This document shows, piece by piece, positions 62,802-64,000 of a DNA stretch of 64,000 nucleotides. The stretch spans positions 2,139,918 to 2,203,917 of the forward strand of contig CT971583.1 of assembly GCA_000063505.1 (NCBI GenBank), in the 5' to 3' direction. The stretch's first letter is position 1. Each line of letters begins with the position of its first letter. The stretch comes from Synechococcus sp. WH 7803 (lineage in GTDB: Bacteria > Cyanobacteriota > Cyanobacteriia > PCC-6307 > Cyanobiaceae). The position numbers and the translations under genes are program-made. The notes under the pieces are model-generated. The model saw only the letters and a list, made by a program, of their open reading frames with translations, did no database searches and was not told the origin of the DNA.

Positions 62802-64000
62802 TCAGGTGGTGTAGTCGGCGTTGATGCGCACGTATTGATCCGACAAGTCACACCCCCAGGCCCGGCCCTCTCCAGAGCCGGAACCAACGACAAGACGAAT
62901 CTGCACCGAGTCGTCCACTAAGTAGCGGCCATAGGCGCGCTCACTGAGATACGCCGAAGCAGCTGAGCGATCAAACACCAGGGGTTGGCCCGCTGCCATC
63001 AGTTGGTGGGGCCCGATCCAGAGGGCAACGGCGTCAGCCTCAAAGGCCACTCCGGAACGACCGGCCGCCGCCACGATGCGGCCCCAGTTGGGGTCACGAC
63101 CATGCACGGCCGTCTTCACCAGCGAGGAGCCACAGATCGTGCGCGCCATCTGCAGGGCTCCGGCCTCCGTGGAGGCTCCCTCCACCTGAACCTCGATCAG
63201 ACAGGTGGCTCCTTCCCCATCGCGGGCGATCGCCCGAGCGAGATGTTGTGCCACCAGGGTGAGTCCTTCCTCCAGCTTGTCCTCACAAAACTCCGGCAGG
63301 GACTCACCGGCGCAGAAGGCCAGCACGGTGTCGTTCGTGCTGGTGTCGCCATCGACGGTGATGGCATTAAAAGAGCGTTCCACCGCCCGCTGCACCATGG
63401 CTTTCCACGTCAGAGGGGGGACGGCCACATCGCAACTGATGGTGCCGAGCATGGTGGCCATATCGGGGTGGATCATTCCTGATCCTTTGGCCATGCCACC
63501 GATGCGCACAGTGCGGCCAGCGAGTTCGGCCTCAAAGGCGATCTGCTTCTCCACCAGATCCGTGGTGAGGATCGCCTGCGCTGCGGCGGATCCCCCCTCC
63601 GGGCTCAGCCCGTCCACCAGAGGATCCAGGCCTGCCAACAGCACCTCCATCGGGATCGGCACACCGATCACCCCCGTGGAACAGATCAACACCGCCTCCC
63701 CATCCACACCCAGGCGATCCGCCAGCGCCTGGGTGGCGCGCTGGCTGTCGATCAAACCGCGATCGCCTGTGCAGGCGTTGGCCTGACCGGAATTGATCAG
63801 CACCGCCCGCGCCTGACCACCCCCGTCCTGCAGTCGTTCAGCGCAGAGATCAACACAGGCGGCACGCACTACCGACCGGGTGAATGCCCCTGCGCACACC
63901 GCACCCTCGGGGGCCAGCACCAAGGCCAGATCAGGCTTGGCAGAAGCCTTCAGGCCAGCGGTGATCCCTGAGGCCTGAAATCCTGTCGGCGCGGTCACCC
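62802..64000 (-). CDS. argJ: Bifunctional ornithine acetyltransferase / N-acetylglutamate synthase, 5' end cut by window
   Basis: ArgJ recycles the acetyl group in arginine synthesis. The precursor self-cleaves before the nucleophilic Thr, visible in KGSGMIHPDMATMLG. Other marks are VLINSGQANACTGDRG near the start, SFNAITVDGDTSTNDTV and GRDPNWGRIVAAAGRSG. The frame stays open through the GTG at 63998; homologues usually have about ten more residues before VTAPTGFQ, so the true start is probably just beyond the right edge. Confidence 0.95.
   Translation of the reverse strand, partial: VTAPTGFQASGITAGLKASAKPDLALVLAPEGAVCAGAFTRSVVRAACVDLCAERLQDGGGQARAVLINSGQANACTGDRGLIDSQRATQALADRLGVDGEAVLICSTGVIGVPIPMEVLLAGLDPLVDGLSPEGGSAAAQAILTTDLVEKQIAFEAELAGRTVRIGGMAKGSGMIHPDMATMLGTISCDVAVPPLTWKAMVQRAVERSFNAITVDGDTSTNDTVLAFCAGESLPEFCEDKLEEGLTLVAQHLARAIARDGEGATCLIEVQVEGASTEAGALQMARTICGSSLVKTAVHGRDPNWGRIVAAAGRSGVAFEADAVALWIGPHQLMAAGQPLVFDRSAASAYLSERAYGRYLVDDSVQIRLVVGSGSGEGRAWGCDLSDQYVRINADYTT

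Overview
The window is about 64 kb of dense, GC-rich, operon-rich chromosome. It most likely comes from a marine picocyanobacterium of the Synechococcus/Cyanobium group. The basis is the cyanobacterial-type gene set (DUF3285, DUF3747, DUF3604, PGM1-like ATP-grasp, ABC1 kinase, glucosyl/FUSC-like membrane proteins, pilM-N-O-Q with an AMIN-type secretin) and the protein sequence style. Species assignment is an inference. I saw no tRNA, rRNA, CRISPR array, insertion sequence or prophage. No stretch longer than 300 bases lacks a feature once starts are corrected.

Layout. 1-5.4 kb: end of an isochorismate synthase gene, an S9 peptidase, grxC-gshB, and a coupled pair of FUSC-like membrane proteins. 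5.4-9.2 kb: prfB (with a programmed frameshift), a DUF3285 peptide, ybeY, diacylglycerol kinase, a trpG/pabA amidotransferase and a metal-site-less MBL-fold protein. 9.2-19.3 kb: an aminotransferase with a PGM1-like ATP-grasp ligase, selO, then a minus-strand run of TerB-like, nadC, argS, a membrane glycosyltransferase-like protein and asparaginase, largely joined by TGATG overlaps. 19.3-26.6 kb: def, mnmE, DUF2062, relA/spoT, a double ABC ATPase and a LuxR-type regulator. 26.8-29.6 kb: an unusual protein with two CBM2-like domains, and a glutamate-receptor-like gene broken by an in-frame stop. 29.6-33.2 kb: an RluA-family pseudouridine synthase, ylqF, a universal stress protein and pgk.

33.2-39.4 kb is the most remarkable part. 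A tightly coupled five-gene minus-strand cluster (DUF3604 lipoprotein, PpiC-type isomerase, three HupE/UreJ-type membrane proteins) sits between pgk and a chimeric scar. The scar is made of the first ~160 bp of the downstream hydroxyisobutyrate-dehydrogenase-like gene joined to the last ~196 bp of pgk. Intact copies of both genes remain. The arrangement looks like the footprint of homology-facilitated illegitimate recombination, with the cluster brought in on transforming DNA. A tandem duplication with differential loss is the alternative.

39.4-64 kb: a secreted unknown, murG, a CobD-like aminotransferase, a pentapeptide/TPR protein, rnhA-pyrD-pilM-N-O-Q (the pilQ secretin part is strikingly AT-richer than its neighbours), a DUF3747 protein, the ribosomal/transcription block secE-nusG-rplK-rplA-rplJ-rplL with structured leaders, clpB-gloA, eno, an ABC1 kinase, two small unknowns and argJ running off the right edge.

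Most of the genes serve core functions: translation, cell wall, glycolysis, NAD, arginine, pyrimidine and menaquinone/phylloquinone synthesis, and stringent response. The accessory material is concentrated at 26.8-29.6 kb and 33.2-38.7 kb.
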